Shown here in pieces: positions 55,207 to 64,000 of a stretch of 64,000 bases of DNA. The notes below the pieces were generated by a model. The model was not told the origin of the DNA and made no database searches. It worked only from the letters and a program-made list of their open reading frames with translations. Each line of letters opens with the position of its first letter. Positions within the stretch are counted from its first letter, which is position 1. This DNA comes from Armigeres subalbatus (Eukaryota; Arthropoda; Insecta; Diptera; Culicidae): contig NW_026943352.1 of NCBI RefSeq assembly GCF_024139115.2, positions 1-64,000 on the forward strand, written 5' to 3'. Both the position numbers and the translations under genes were made by a program.

Positions 55207-56864
55207 TTATTTTGCAGCACGCTTAAACGCTGGGCACTTCGAACTCCCCATGGGGTGCTTGGTATTCACAGCTTTGCTGGAACAGATCAAACAATTGGGA
55301 GGGTTCGTGCAGCATTGTGCCTTATGTCCCTCCAATCCGCAGCGTCGGCAGAGATTGCTTCTGTCAGGGCCTTTGCAGTCCCATTGCTTGTGCCCCGGTT
55401 CCAGGCACTTGAAGCAAACTTCGGGTTGCTCGTATATGCGCACAGGGCATACCGACCATCCCACCTTGACGCTCCCTAACTTGACTACCTTGGAGGCGTC
55501 CGCTGCAGATAGCCGAACCAACGCTACCTGCGTCCCTGCCGGACCTTTCCGTAGCCGAACGGCTGCGGTGGTCGTCTCCACTTCACACTGTCGCCGCAGT
55601 GCCGTGACGAGCTCTTCGACTTCAGTGATCTCGTCCAGGTCTTTAACCCTTAGATTCACCCCGTCGTGAGTGCGCTCACCTTGACCGCCTCGCCTAGGAC
55701 CTCCTCCGCCAACTTCTTGTAGACGGCGCCCTTTTGCGAGACGCCCCGCTTCAGCTCGAGTATCATCTCGCCCATCCGGGTACGTCTTATTCGACGTACG
55801 TCGGCGCCGAGTTCACCGAGCTTGACGTCACTCCTCATCGCCTTCAAAACATCCGAGTACTTAGCCTCGTCCGCCGTGATGACTAGGGCATCGCCCCTGG
55901 AGCGATTGGCGCCTACCCTAGACTTCTTGCTACCCTCATTCGCCTGGGCCTTCTTTTCGGCCCTTGACGTCTTCGGTTTCCTCTTGTTCTTGACCAGGGT
56001 CCAGGAGGCGTCATCCCCTCTATTTCCCTGGTCTGGTGCGGCTGAGAACTTTCAGCCTGCCGTAACCCCTTACCACCGTCTTGTTTGAGTGGACGGACCT
56101 TTCCAGGTCCTTCCTCCCCGGTTTTGGAGGTACCTGACCGGGGTTCAGCTTCCCAGCCCCACTACCCTTGTTCGGGGTAGTAACCCTCCGCGTTTTGGAG
56201 CGACCCCAGGAGCTCATCCCCTGGAGACTGTCTCCTGTTTTTGTGTCTGCTCCGTTGGAGCAGTCACCCCTGACGTACCTGCAAATACTTGAGCCTCAGT
56301 CTGGGTAGACTTTGGCACCACCGTCTTCGCTGGCACGCCTTCGGTCGATTCGACCTTGCCCGAGTCCGCGAATCCTTGGGCCTCAGTCTGGGTAGACCTC
56401 GACTCCACCGATTTCACGAGTTTACACTTGGCCGTCCCGACCGCCCTCTCCAGCTTGGCGTCCAGCATCGACTTTCGAAGTTTCTGCAAGCTCCTCTTGA
56501 GGTCCTTGCTGATATTATGTTTCGATGACGCAAAGTCGATGATGGCGTCCAGCTGTTCCGTCGCCACCTCGAAGGCCGAAAGCCCATCGCGTTTGCGGTT
56601 CATCGCCTCCACAAGCCATGGGCCGTCAATAACCCCTTCCGGCGTTTTTCTAGCCGAGAGGAAGGTTGAGTGACCCACGCTGGCGCTGCGCACTGAGCTG
56701 CCGACTATTGCCTCTGGCCTCCTAGGCGGAGACCTGAACAACCCACCTCTTGCGAAGGGGTTGTCGCCTACACTGCTACCACTAATTGAAGAATTGACTT
56801 GGTTTTCCATTTTAGTCCCACGAGTTGCTCGGGAAAAGAGGTCCACCACGCCAGAGCCCAGCAT
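55207..56864 (-). pseudogene. R1 ORF1 (gag-like, zinc knuckles), copy 1
   Basis: Starts near 56.81 kb (MENQVNSSISGSSVGDNPFA). The N-terminal part includes GPWLVEAMNRKRDGLSAFEV and two KSTQTEAQ-type repeats. A TGA overlaps an ATG at about 56214 (ATGA) and the frame changes. Then KTRRVTTPNKGSGAGKLNPG, a second break (TAG after TRPGK), and VLKAMRSDVKLGELGADVRR. The zinc-knuckle part (55207-55659) is open: CFKCLEPGHKQWDC, CRRCGLEGHKAQCC and CLIC. Such proteins package LINE RNA; this copy is broken at positions shared with copy 2. Confidence 0.85.
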
Positions 56865-57079
56865 GACGCGGTAAGGGACAATTACTGTGGAGGGTGCCCA
56901 GGTACCCCACAGGCTCCGTTAAAGGCCTAGCTTATTATTTCACCCCCCTGGCCATGCATCCCCTCGGCACGGGTCGCTAGACGCCTTGGGATTAGGGGTT
57001 AGGGACAATGGTCCCGGTCTGACTCGCAGTGGCCATGGGGAGGGGTCGTCAAGCCCTTGGACAAAGTCCCTGCTGCCCA

Positions 57080-57117
57080 GTAATGTGTAATGTGTGCGTG
57101 TGTGCGTGTGTGCGTTA
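57080..57117. repeat. (TG)n/(TGCG) microsatellite
   Basis: GTGTGCGTGTGTGCGTGTGT at the 5' flank of R1 copy 1; the same type of tract lies at its 3' flank. Confidence 0.85.
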
Positions 57118-57122
57118 CAAAA

Positions 57123-57334
57123 AATGTCACATCTAGATCTCAGCCGTCTGTGAACCGATTTGCATGATTTTATCTTCAAGCGAAAGCTATGCCTTTGCCA
57201 TCTAATTTTTTTGCAATCGGACATTTAGTTTCCGAGATATTCGAGAAATACGAACATTAAGTGCAAAATAATGTCACATCAAGATCTCAGGCGTCTGTTA
57301 ACCGATTTGCATGATTTTATCTTTAAACGAAATA
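57123..57334. repeat. 62-bp direct repeat, two copies 144 bp apart
   Basis: ATGTCACATCTAGATCTCAG at 57124 and ATGTCACATCAAGATCTCAG at 57270, both running through ACCGATTTGCATGATTTTAT. The second copy is cut by R1 copy 2. Confidence 0.8.
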
Positions 57335-58737
57335 CGCCGGTAAGGGTTATTGACGGCCCATGGCTTGTGGAGGCGATGGACCGCAAACGCGATGGGCTTT
57401 CGGCCTTCGAGGTGGCGACGAAACAGCTGGACGCCATCATCGACTTTGCGTCATCGAAGCATAATATCAGCAAGGACCTCAAGAGGAGCTTGCAGAAACT
57501 TCGAAAGTCGATGCTGGACGCCAAGCTGGAGAGGGTGGTCGGGACGGCCAAGTGTAAACCCGTGAAATCGGTGGAGTCGAGGTTTACCCAGACTGAGGCC
57601 CACGGATTCGCGGACTCGGGCAAGGTCGAATCGATCGAAGGCGTGCCAGCGAAGACGGTGGTGCCAAAGTCTACCCAGACTGAAGCTCAAGTATTTGCGG
57701 GTACGTCAGGGGGTGACTGCTCCAACGGAGCAGACACAAAAAACGGGGAGACAGTCTCCAGGGGATGAGCTCCCTGGGCGCCGCTCCAAAACGCGGAGGG
57801 TTACTACCGCGAACAAGGGTAGTGGGGCTGGGAAGCTGAACCCCGGTCAGATACCTCCAAAACCGGGGAGGAAGGACCTGGAAAGGTCCGTCCACTCAGG
57901 AAAGACGGTGATAAGGGGTTACGGCAGGCTGAAAGTTCTCAGCCGCACCAGACCAGGGAAATAGAGGGGGGTGCCGCCTCCTGGACCCTGGTCAAGAACA
58001 AGAGGAAACCGAAGACGTCAAGGGCCGAAAAGAAGGCCCAGGCGAATGAGGGTAGCAAGAAGTTCAGGGTAGGCGCCAATCGCTCCAGGGCGATGCCCCA
58101 GTCATCACGGCGGACGAGGCTAAGTACTCGGATGTTTTGAAGGCGATGAGGAGTGACGTCAAGCTCGGTGAACTCGGCGCCGACGTACGTCGAATATGGG
58201 ATGGATGGGCGAGATGATACTCGAGCTGAAGCGGGGCGTCTCGCAAAAGGGCGCCGTCTACAAGAAGTTGGCGGAGGAGGTCCTAGGCGCGACGGTTAAG
58301 GTGAGGGCACTCACTACGGAGGTGAATCTAAGGGTTGAAGACCTGGACGAGATCATTGAAGTCGAAGAGCTCGTCACGGCACTGCGGCGACAGTGTGAAG
58401 TGGAGATGCCCACCGCAGCCGTTCGGCTACGGAAAGGCCCGGCAGGGACGCAGGTAGCGTTGGTTCGGCTATCTGCAGCGGACGCCTCCAAGGTAGCCGG
58501 TTAGGGAGCGTCAAGGTGGGATGGTCGGTATGCCCTGTGCGCATATACGAGCAACCCGAAGTTTGCTTCAAGTGCCTGGAACCGGGCACAAGCAATGGGG
58601 CTGCAAAGGCCCTGACAGAAGCAATCTCGCCGACGCTGCGGATTGAGGGACATAAGGCACAATGCTGCACGAACCCTCCCAATTGTTTGATTTGTTCCAG
58701 CAAAGCTGTGAACAGCAAGCACCCCATGGGGGTCTGA
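57271..58737 (+). pseudogene. R1 ORF1, copy 2, truncated and frameshifted
   Basis: Begins in frame at VIDGPWLVEAMDRKRDGLSA; the preceding codons from 57271 are flanking repeat. Then DLKRSLQKLRKSMLDAKLER, STQTEAQ repeats, TGA at 57768, and ELKRGVSQKGAVYKKLAEEV with LRRQCEVEMPTAAVRLRKGP. The first knuckle is broken (CFKCLEPGTSNG in place of the His-containing version), while GHKAQCC and CLIC remain. Confidence 0.82.
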
Positions 58738-59697
58738 TGTGCCCGGCGTTTAAGCGTGCTGCAAAATCAAAGTGCAGGTAACGCAGCTGGCTCGCTCGGC
58801 CTCGCCCGAGTGTTTGATGTGCACAGGTTTAGAGGAAACGGCGGAACACGTGTTGTTCGTGTGCTCACATTTTCGCGCAATGCGTGACCACATGCTTGCC
58901 ACATGTGGTCTGGACACTTCCCCGGACAATCTAGTTCGGAGGATGTGTAAAGATGAAGTTGGCTGGAACGCCGTTTTATCGGCTATCACCCAAATCGTCT
59001 TGGAGCTACACAGAAGGTGGCACGTGGACTCAAGGATGGCTAGTTCAGGCGCAAATAAGAGGTGGTCCAAGGGATCGGAGTCGGCTGGATGGGTCATACC
59101 GGTGGTCATGCTCTGTGGTCGAACTCGATCCTTTTATCGAACAAGTGGCCGCGCGAAGAACAACATGGTATCGTCGCTTTCCCGGCGTCGGTCAACCGGG
59201 ACGGAAAGGGGTCCTCGACAAGGCTGGGGCAGGCGTAGGCACCGCGTCGGCAAGTCCCTCTGTGTGCTGGCCCTATCGCAGAAAGGTCAATTTGGGGTGC
59301 ACGCGGCATCATCATTCTTGATACCAGTCGTGCAGAGGGAAGCAGGCGCGAAGTCGACCCTTCCCACCTTCCGAGGACATAGGGCGTGGTAAGGCCACCT
59401 GGAAAGCCGGCAACGCGCTGGCACGATACCATGGTGTTCTTCTAAAAAAGCGAGTAACGATGTTCGGTGCTGCAAGGACACGCAGCTAACCTCGAGGGTG
59501 CGTTGTGCACTGGCCCCCCTTTGAAGCATTACTTTCTGGTTGTACCGAAGGGACTATGGGCTTGGCGGCAATGGAAACGGTTTAGCGGGTCGGGAATGAA
59601 GTCCTGCCTCCCTCGGTGATCCCTAACCCCCCACTTCCTGGTCAACCCAGGATGTCTGTTGAGCAGATTCCCCCTCCATTGTTTAGGAAGAAAAAAA
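57343..59697 (+). mobile_element. R1-clade LINE deletion derivative, copy 2 (inverted to copy 1)
   Basis: Plus-strand copy of the element at 54.25-57.09 kb. It is 5'-truncated inside ORF1 (first shared base near CGCCGGTAAGGG) and ends in poly(A) followed by an AC-rich tract. It shares with copy 1 the ORF1-to-ORF2-finger junction (GTTTAAGCGTGCTGCAAAAT, then GTGCAGGTAA), the ATGA break and the TAG after TRPGK. Private damage includes a frameshift in the first zinc knuckle. The two copies form a ~2.35-kb inverted repeat around a ~0.7-kb spacer. Confidence 0.88.
58772..59060 (+). pseudogene. R1 ORF2 C-terminal finger, copy 2
   Basis: CLMCTGLEETAEHVLFVCSHF and MRDHMLATCGLDTSPDNLVR, parallel to 54930-55204 with a handful of substitutions; the finger residues are conserved. 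Confidence 0.82.
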
Positions 59698-59748
59698 AAC
59701 ACACGCACACACGCACACACGCACACACACACACACATACATACACAT
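59698..59748. repeat. (AC)n/(ACGC) microsatellite
   Basis: ACACACGCACACACGCACAC directly after the R1 copy 2 poly(A), ending ACATACATACACATT, then the TIR element. Confidence 0.95.
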
Positions 59749-59750
59749 TA

Positions 59751-60838
59751 GGGTGTCCCAAAAAAAAAATCGATGTTCGAAAAGTCATGGTGCTCAACCC
59801 TGAAATGAAAGATATACCTTTCTGGATATTTTTGTAGAACAAACCGAATTTCTAAAAAATCGTTTAGAGGTCGCGCCAGATCGATTTTTGAAAAATGAGC
59901 TTTTTTTAGGTGAAAAATCAAATATTGGGTCCTTTCACAATTTTTTCTCAGGGTCACCCATTCGTTTTATATTTTTTTATTTTTCTGTGGATCTTTGCCC
60001 GTATTCTCCATGAATTAGTTTTTGGTATTATGCGTTTTTACAGTCTGCAGAACTTTTTAAATATCGAAAAAAACACATTTTTTTGACTAATTTTCGAAGT
60101 TACTTCATCCTCACACAAAAAATAATTTTTACTCGTGCAGAAAAACTTACATACTACAAAGAGCTACTTATAAGGAGTATTTTCATAAATAAAGATCCAA
60201 GAAATGTTGTTCTGGGGCTGAGATATTGCAGTTTTAGTAAATAGTCAAAAAGTGTTCAAATTCGGTACTTTTTTTCTACATGTTATAATTTCATCACAAT
60301 TTCACCAATATTTTAATTTAAATTAAAAACAATTCAAAAGCAAATAAATCGAAATATTTTCTAGGTAACATAGCTTTTCTTTCCAATGGAGTTGGTTACC
60401 TGAATCACAGGATTTGGTCGGAGTAAGTAAATGGAGCCAGTAATAAAATGATATCACACCCATCAGTTAATATGTAGCCATATACAAGTAATCAGGTTTA
60501 CCATGATCTCTTTATTAGTTTTGATTCAATCATAGGATGCTTTTCACGGCATTCAAAAAACAAGGCAGGCTCAGCACGTATGTAAACATTTAGTTTGAAC
60601 GTAAACATGTGTCGTCACTGCTATCTTCGCACAAGCTGAACTGAGACGATGCTTTACGGTCTCAGCATGCTTACTTTTCACCTAAAAAAGCTCATTTTTC
60701 AAAAATCGATCTGGCGCGACATCTAAACGATTTTTTAGAAATTCCGTTTGTTCTACAAAAATTATCCAGACAGGTATATCTTTCATTTCAGGGTTGAGCA
60801 CTATGACTTTTCGAACATCGTATTCTTTTGGGACACCG
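59751..60838. mobile_element. 1088-bp long-TIR element with TA duplication
   Basis: Inverted arms of about 168 bp, over 90% alike by eye (59751-59920 and 60670-60838). Outer ends are GGGTGTCCCAAAA and, reverse-complemented, CGGTGTCCCAAAA; both arms contain TCAACCCTGAAATGAAAGAT and GATCGATTTTTGAAAAATGA. TA lies on both flanks (59749-59750, 60839-60840), as for Tc1/mariner-type insertion. The ~750-bp interior is AT-rich and has no transposase ORF. An ORF reading out of the right arm is an artefact of the arm sequence. Confidence 0.85.
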
Positions 60839-60840
60839 TA

Positions 60841-61458
60841 ATACACATGCTCAGTTCGTCCAGCTGAGTTGATTGGTATATATGACTTGGGTCTCCGAGT
60901 CTCGGATAAAGTGATCTTAATACCCTTCTTAGGATGTAAGAAGGGTAAAAAATAGGTAACAGTATCAAATATATGCACCGAAATATCATTTAAATATCAA
61001 GATATGCTATGTTCTCAGTTTGCTCTTGTCTTTGTCTTATTGTTCCGTGTGTGTACCACGAAGCTGCTCCCTGATGAACTGAACCATACGAACCATAATT
61101 CGAACACGGCGCTACGCCACACCAGTCACGACGTCAAATACCCGGATGTCCAGCTGAAATAACCTAAACCTAAATCCCTACCCCGTCCGTCCTGAATAAA
61201 GTAAGGTCTAACCTTGAGTCACCACGAGTATTTTTACCCCTTCCCAAGTAACTATTAATGATAGGATGATATACATTGTATTGATATCATACTTGAGAAT
61301 TGCGGCAGGGTTTGCAGAAATCGCTCTCATTAGATAACGAACAACGATAAAAGAGAGGCAAAAACTGTTCCGAATCATAACAAGCCATGATAACAAATTT
61401 ATCAAACTTGTATACAAGTGCGAAAAAACAGAATCGGATAGACAGCCCCCACAGAAAA
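60841..61458. other. No gene recognised
   Basis: Contains ATTTAAATATCAAGATATGC near 60990, shared with the MITE at 1306-1619, and a GTTCCGTGTGTGTACCACG...TCCTGAATAAAGTAAGG stretch of unknown origin. Confidence 0.4.
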
Positions 61459-61593
61459 ATGGTGATTCTCGCTTTGTTTTCGCTCCTTTCGTGTTGGTTA
61501 CTGCACAGCTGTGTAGAACAAGTTGAAATGCATTATCAGAGCCAGTGCTCCCCGCATTTAGAGCTTTCTAAAAAAAATTATCATGGGGTATAG
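61459..61593 (+). CDS. Hypothetical 44-residue secreted-peptide-like ORF
   Basis: From the ATG at 61459 (context AAAAATGG), MVILALFSLLSCWLLHSC is a good signal-peptide-like start with a plausible cleavage after HSC or near VEQ. A short polar tail VEQVEMHYQSQCSPHLELSK and a TAG stop at 61591-61593 follow. An upstream in-frame ATG at 61387 would bury the hydrophobic segment. No family is recognised, there is no evident promoter, and the neighbours are transposons. It could be a tiny secreted peptide, the first exon of a larger gene, or chance. Confidence 0.2.
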   Translation: MVILALFSLLSCWLLHSCVEQVEMHYQSQCSPHLELSKKNYHGV

Positions 61594-61840
61594 CATCCCG
61601 AATCAGTTCTCTATCATGACAGCTTGCGAAAAAAGTTTCTCGCGGTATGTTACATATCGTATATGTATACAGAGATGATAAGTGAGAGACTTGCTCTTTC
61701 TCTTTAGGATTCAATCCCTGAATTGCGGCTTCGAAAAGTATCACACACGACTGAGCCGTTCAAATAAATGAAATGGTAAAAAAAATTCTATGGATAAGAT
61801 CAAACTAATGGCACATTTGAATTTGACTACTACATTTCTA

Positions 61841-61980
61841 GACTAACATTTGAAAAGGCTGTAACAGCCAAAATTTATTCCTTCTGATTCTTCGTCTACA
61901 TATAAAGCTATATATGTACTTGTACACAAAGAATCAGAAAGAATAAATTTTGGCTGTTACGCCCTTTTCAAATGTTGGTC
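61841..61980. mobile_element. 140-bp hairpin MITE with TA duplication
   Basis: Arms of about 53 bp are nearly perfect inverted copies: left GACTAACATTTGAAAAGG, right reverse-complemented GACCAACATTTGAAAAGG, both reaching GCCAAAATTTATTC. The loop is about 36 nt. TA occurs on both sides (61839-61840, 61981-61982). A transcript would fold into a long hairpin. Confidence 0.88.
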
Positions 61981-62515
61981 TAGATTTAAACATGCATTGA
62001 TGTTTATATTGTTGGTCAACTTAAAAACCTTTTCGGAATCAGATCAATTAAAATTTACAAAAAATTATCAACATACCCCGTCTAAAGGCGATCTTGGGCA
62101 TTAGAGTGTACAGGGTGCATGACGAATTTTTCAAAATTGCATAACAAGATTCAGACATATCTGTCTGCAATGAATATTTTTGCAGTAAATTTCAAACATA
62201 TTTTTTCTATGATTGCAGAAAAAGATTCAGATATATCTGAAAACACTGATCCTGACTGAGCGGGATCTGAAAAGCGGGGAAATCTATAGAGGATTCGTCG
62301 TATCCTCGGGTCTGTCTTCTGCAATAGATTAATTGACAGGAAAAGTTTATGAACATTTACAGTTTTATGCACATTTGCTATAGACGATTCTTGAAATCAG
62401 GGTTATTTGATTTTCCCTGTGCTTTATCAACAGGTCATTTTCGATGCGTAGATATTTTACTTCTGGCCAGAGGGACTCCAGTTCCGAGCGAATGACGCGT
62501 TTCCTTAGAAGTAAA

Positions 62516-62682
62516 GGCTCCCCCACATCCAAGCGATTTAATCGCCGCGACGGCGACAACTTGTCGCCGCGATTCAATAGTTGTGTCGCTGCAAGCAATG
62601 TTCCATTTACGCTTCCATATCAACGGCGACTGAATCACAGTCACCATGCGATAGAATCGCGTCGCGTGTGTTTGGGAGAACC
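62516..62682. mobile_element. Possible ~167-bp MITE with GC-rich core
   Basis: Ends are imperfectly inverted (GGCTCCCCCACATCCAAGCG vs GGTTCTCCCAAACACACGCG reverse-complemented). The inner GGCGACAA-C-TTGTCGCC (62552-62568) is a perfect palindrome, and AATCGCGTCGCG near the right end pairs with AATCGCCGCGAC at the left. Target duplication unclear. Confidence 0.45.
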
Positions 62683-63027
62683 TTAAAGCAGATACATCAT
62701 AAGCTCCTGGCGAGGGTTGATTCGTTGAGACTACGGAGATTTTATTCTTCTCTGTGATTTCGGCGTAGGACCCTTCCACCCAGTGCAGATAATATTCGTC
62801 TCATTCATTTGAACGCCGAATAGTGAATCTAGTCAGTCATTTTTGGCCCCTTTCGTTTTCCATGCCGAGTCAATTGATCAGTGACTCTCTTCAATTGAAA
62901 GATTCTATTCTACAAATTGAGATACACGTCATTCAGATGAGTTGATTCAAAAGTAAAAGGTTGCTAATGTCGCTCCTAATCGCGTGATCAACATCTAGTG
63001 TGCCGCGGCCAAAGTACCGATTATTAT
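62683..63027. other. Spacer without recognised gene
   Basis: No domain-bearing ORF; precedes the 3' tail of the terminal RTE element. Confidence 0.4.
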
Positions 63028-64000
63028 TATTTATTTAATCAGACTAAGGCCGAAGTGGCCTGTGCGGTATATAAGAGTCTTCTCCATTCGGCTCGGTCCA
63101 TGGCTACACGTCGCCAACCACGCAGTCTACGGAGGGTCCGCAAGTCATCTTCCACCTGATCGATCCACCTTGCCCGCTGCGCACCTCGCCTTCTTGTGCC
63201 CGTCGGATCGTTGTCGAGAACCATTTTCACCGGGTTACTGTCCGACATTCTGGCTACGTGCCCGGCCCATCGCAGTCGTCCGATTTTCGCGGTGTGAACG
63301 ATGGATGGTTCTCCCAACAGCTGATGCAATTCGTGGTTCATTCGCCTCCTCCACGTACCGTCCGCCATCTGCACCCCACCATAGATGGTACGCAGCACTT
63401 TCCTTTCGAAAACTCCAAGTGCGCGTTGGTCCTCCACGAGCATCGTCCAGGTCTCGTGTCCGTAGAGGACTACCGGTCTAATTAGCGTTTTGTAGATTGT
63501 CAGTTTGGTACGTCGGCGAACTCTATTCGATCGGAGCGTCTTGCGGAGTCCAAAGTACGTACGATTTCCAGCCACTATGCGTCTCCGAATTTCTCTGCTG
63601 GTGTCATTTTCGGCAGTCACCAGTGAGCCCAAGTACACAAATTCTTCTACCACCTCGATTTCGTCACCACCGATGCAAACTCGCGGTGGGTGGCTCACAT
63701 TGTCTTCTCTTGAACCTCTTCCTATCATGTACTTCGTCTTCGACGTGTTGATGACTAGTCCGATCCGCTTAGCTTCCCTCTTCAGTCTGATGTAGGCTTC
63801 CTCCATCTTCTCAAAGTTACGTGCCATAATATCTATGTCGTCGGCGAAACCAAATAGCTGGACGGACTTATTGAAAATTGTACCACTCGTGTTAATCCCT
63901 GCTCTTCGTATTACCCTTCCAAAGCGATGTTGAATAGCAAACACGAAAGACCATCACCTTGCCGTAACCCTCTGCGGGTTTCGAAGGGACTCGAGAATGC
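63028..64000 (-). mobile_element. RTE-clade LINE, 3' half, runs off the window
   Basis: Minus-strand element with an (AATAAT)-like 3' tail at 63.03-63.05 kb and a GGCC-rich 3' end identical in type to that at 4.17-4.39 kb. The 301-codon open stretch described below is the RT from motif C to the C-terminus. The 5' half lies beyond 64000. Confidence 0.92.
63039..63944 (-). pseudogene. RTE reverse transcriptase, motif C to C-terminus
   Basis: Catalytic motif C reads LFGFADDIDIMARNFEKMEE, then RIGLVINTSKTKYMIGRG, EVVEEFVYLGSLVTAENDTS, REIRRRIVAGNRTYFGLRK, LIRPVVLYGHETWTMLVED, KIGRLRWAGHVARM and RRGAQRARWIDQVEDDLRTL. Upstream, motif B (GLRQGDGLSCLLFNIALEG) is present but in another frame: one G appears lost near 63922. 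Downstream of motif C no break is seen. It is the least damaged LINE segment of the window. Confidence 0.92.

Larger units (their letters stand above)
54246..57085 (-). mobile_element. R1-clade LINE deletion derivative (gag + 3' tail), copy 1
   Basis: Minus-strand element from a 5' UTR near 57.0 kb through a gag-like ORF1 (55.2-56.86 kb). It then passes directly into the C-terminal finger of ORF2 (55.20-54.93 kb) and the 3' UTR with poly(A) at 54.25 kb. Endonuclease and most of RT are absent; ORF1's KCPAFKRAA is followed within a few codons by ORF2's MQLACSALPECLVCAGLEET. TG-rich microsatellite lies on both flanks (54218-54245, 57080-57117). The copy at 57.34-59.69 kb has the same junction, so this is an established deletion family or a duplicated segment. 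Confidence 0.85.

Noticed and set aside
54867..55669. Plus-strand ORFs of 119-139 codons
   Set aside because: Antisense shadows of the R1 ORF1/ORF2 relic on the minus strand.
59529..59842. ORFs rich in Cys/Val (CVCVCVC...) beside the AC tract
   Set aside because: Translation of the (AC/GT)n microsatellite.

Overview
The window looks like non-coding, repeat-rich DNA of a culicine mosquito, most likely Aedes. Grounds: an Aedes Feilai-type tRNA-related SINE, degenerate non-LTR retrotransposons of the RTE, Jockey/CR1 and R1 groups, a BEL/Pao gag relic, many MITEs, and short-period tandem repeats (17-bp, 23-bp, ~52-bp, ~132-bp) in AT-rich sequence. The species is inferred; no single-copy gene fixes it. 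I found no convincing intact host protein-coding gene, rRNA or CRISPR array. The best host-gene hints are a TATA-less core promoter with 5'-UTR-like sequence near 20.3 kb (+), weaker 5'-UTR-like stretches at 1-0.9 kb and 37.4-38.3 kb, and a 44-codon signal-peptide-like ORF at 61.46 kb. The window could be intron or flank of a long gene read on the + strand; this is not proven.

Layout. 0-4.7 kb: unique AT-rich DNA, a TA-flanked MITE and an internally deleted RTE. 5-9 kb: a composite array of a GC-rich inverted-repeat element alternating with a ~430-bp unit. 9.4-12.4 kb: RTE and BEL/Pao relics, then a ~52-bp minisatellite split by a SINE with a 12-bp target duplication. 13.1-16.4 kb: a foldback-like structure whose arms are ~132-bp tandem repeats. 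17-21.9 kb: mostly unique, with the promoter candidate. 21.9-31.7 kb: three LINE relics (Jockey-clade on -, CR1/Jockey-like on -, a related one on +), the last cut by a hAT-type element filled with a 23-bp minisatellite. 32-34.1 kb: a second large inverted repeat with nested MITEs. 34.4-37.3 kb: 17-bp tandem array, RTE 5' fragment, (AATCCC)-like repeats. 39.5-44.7 kb: a scattered RTE copy carrying three datable insertions. 45-52.5 kb: inverted-repeat elements, low-complexity arrays and a second 17-bp array. 52.9-59.7 kb: three R1-clade copies, two of them an inverted pair sharing one deletion. 59.75-64 kb: a long-TIR element, a hairpin MITE and an RTE running off the window end.

The sequence therefore records nested insertion. 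Many junctions show target-site duplications, which allow relative dating. The most unusual items are the foldback with satellite arms, the hAT element with a minisatellite core, the two insertions carrying a CTGANGA...GAAA core inside inverted repeats, and the inverted pair of gag-plus-tail R1 derivatives next to (TG)n tracts.
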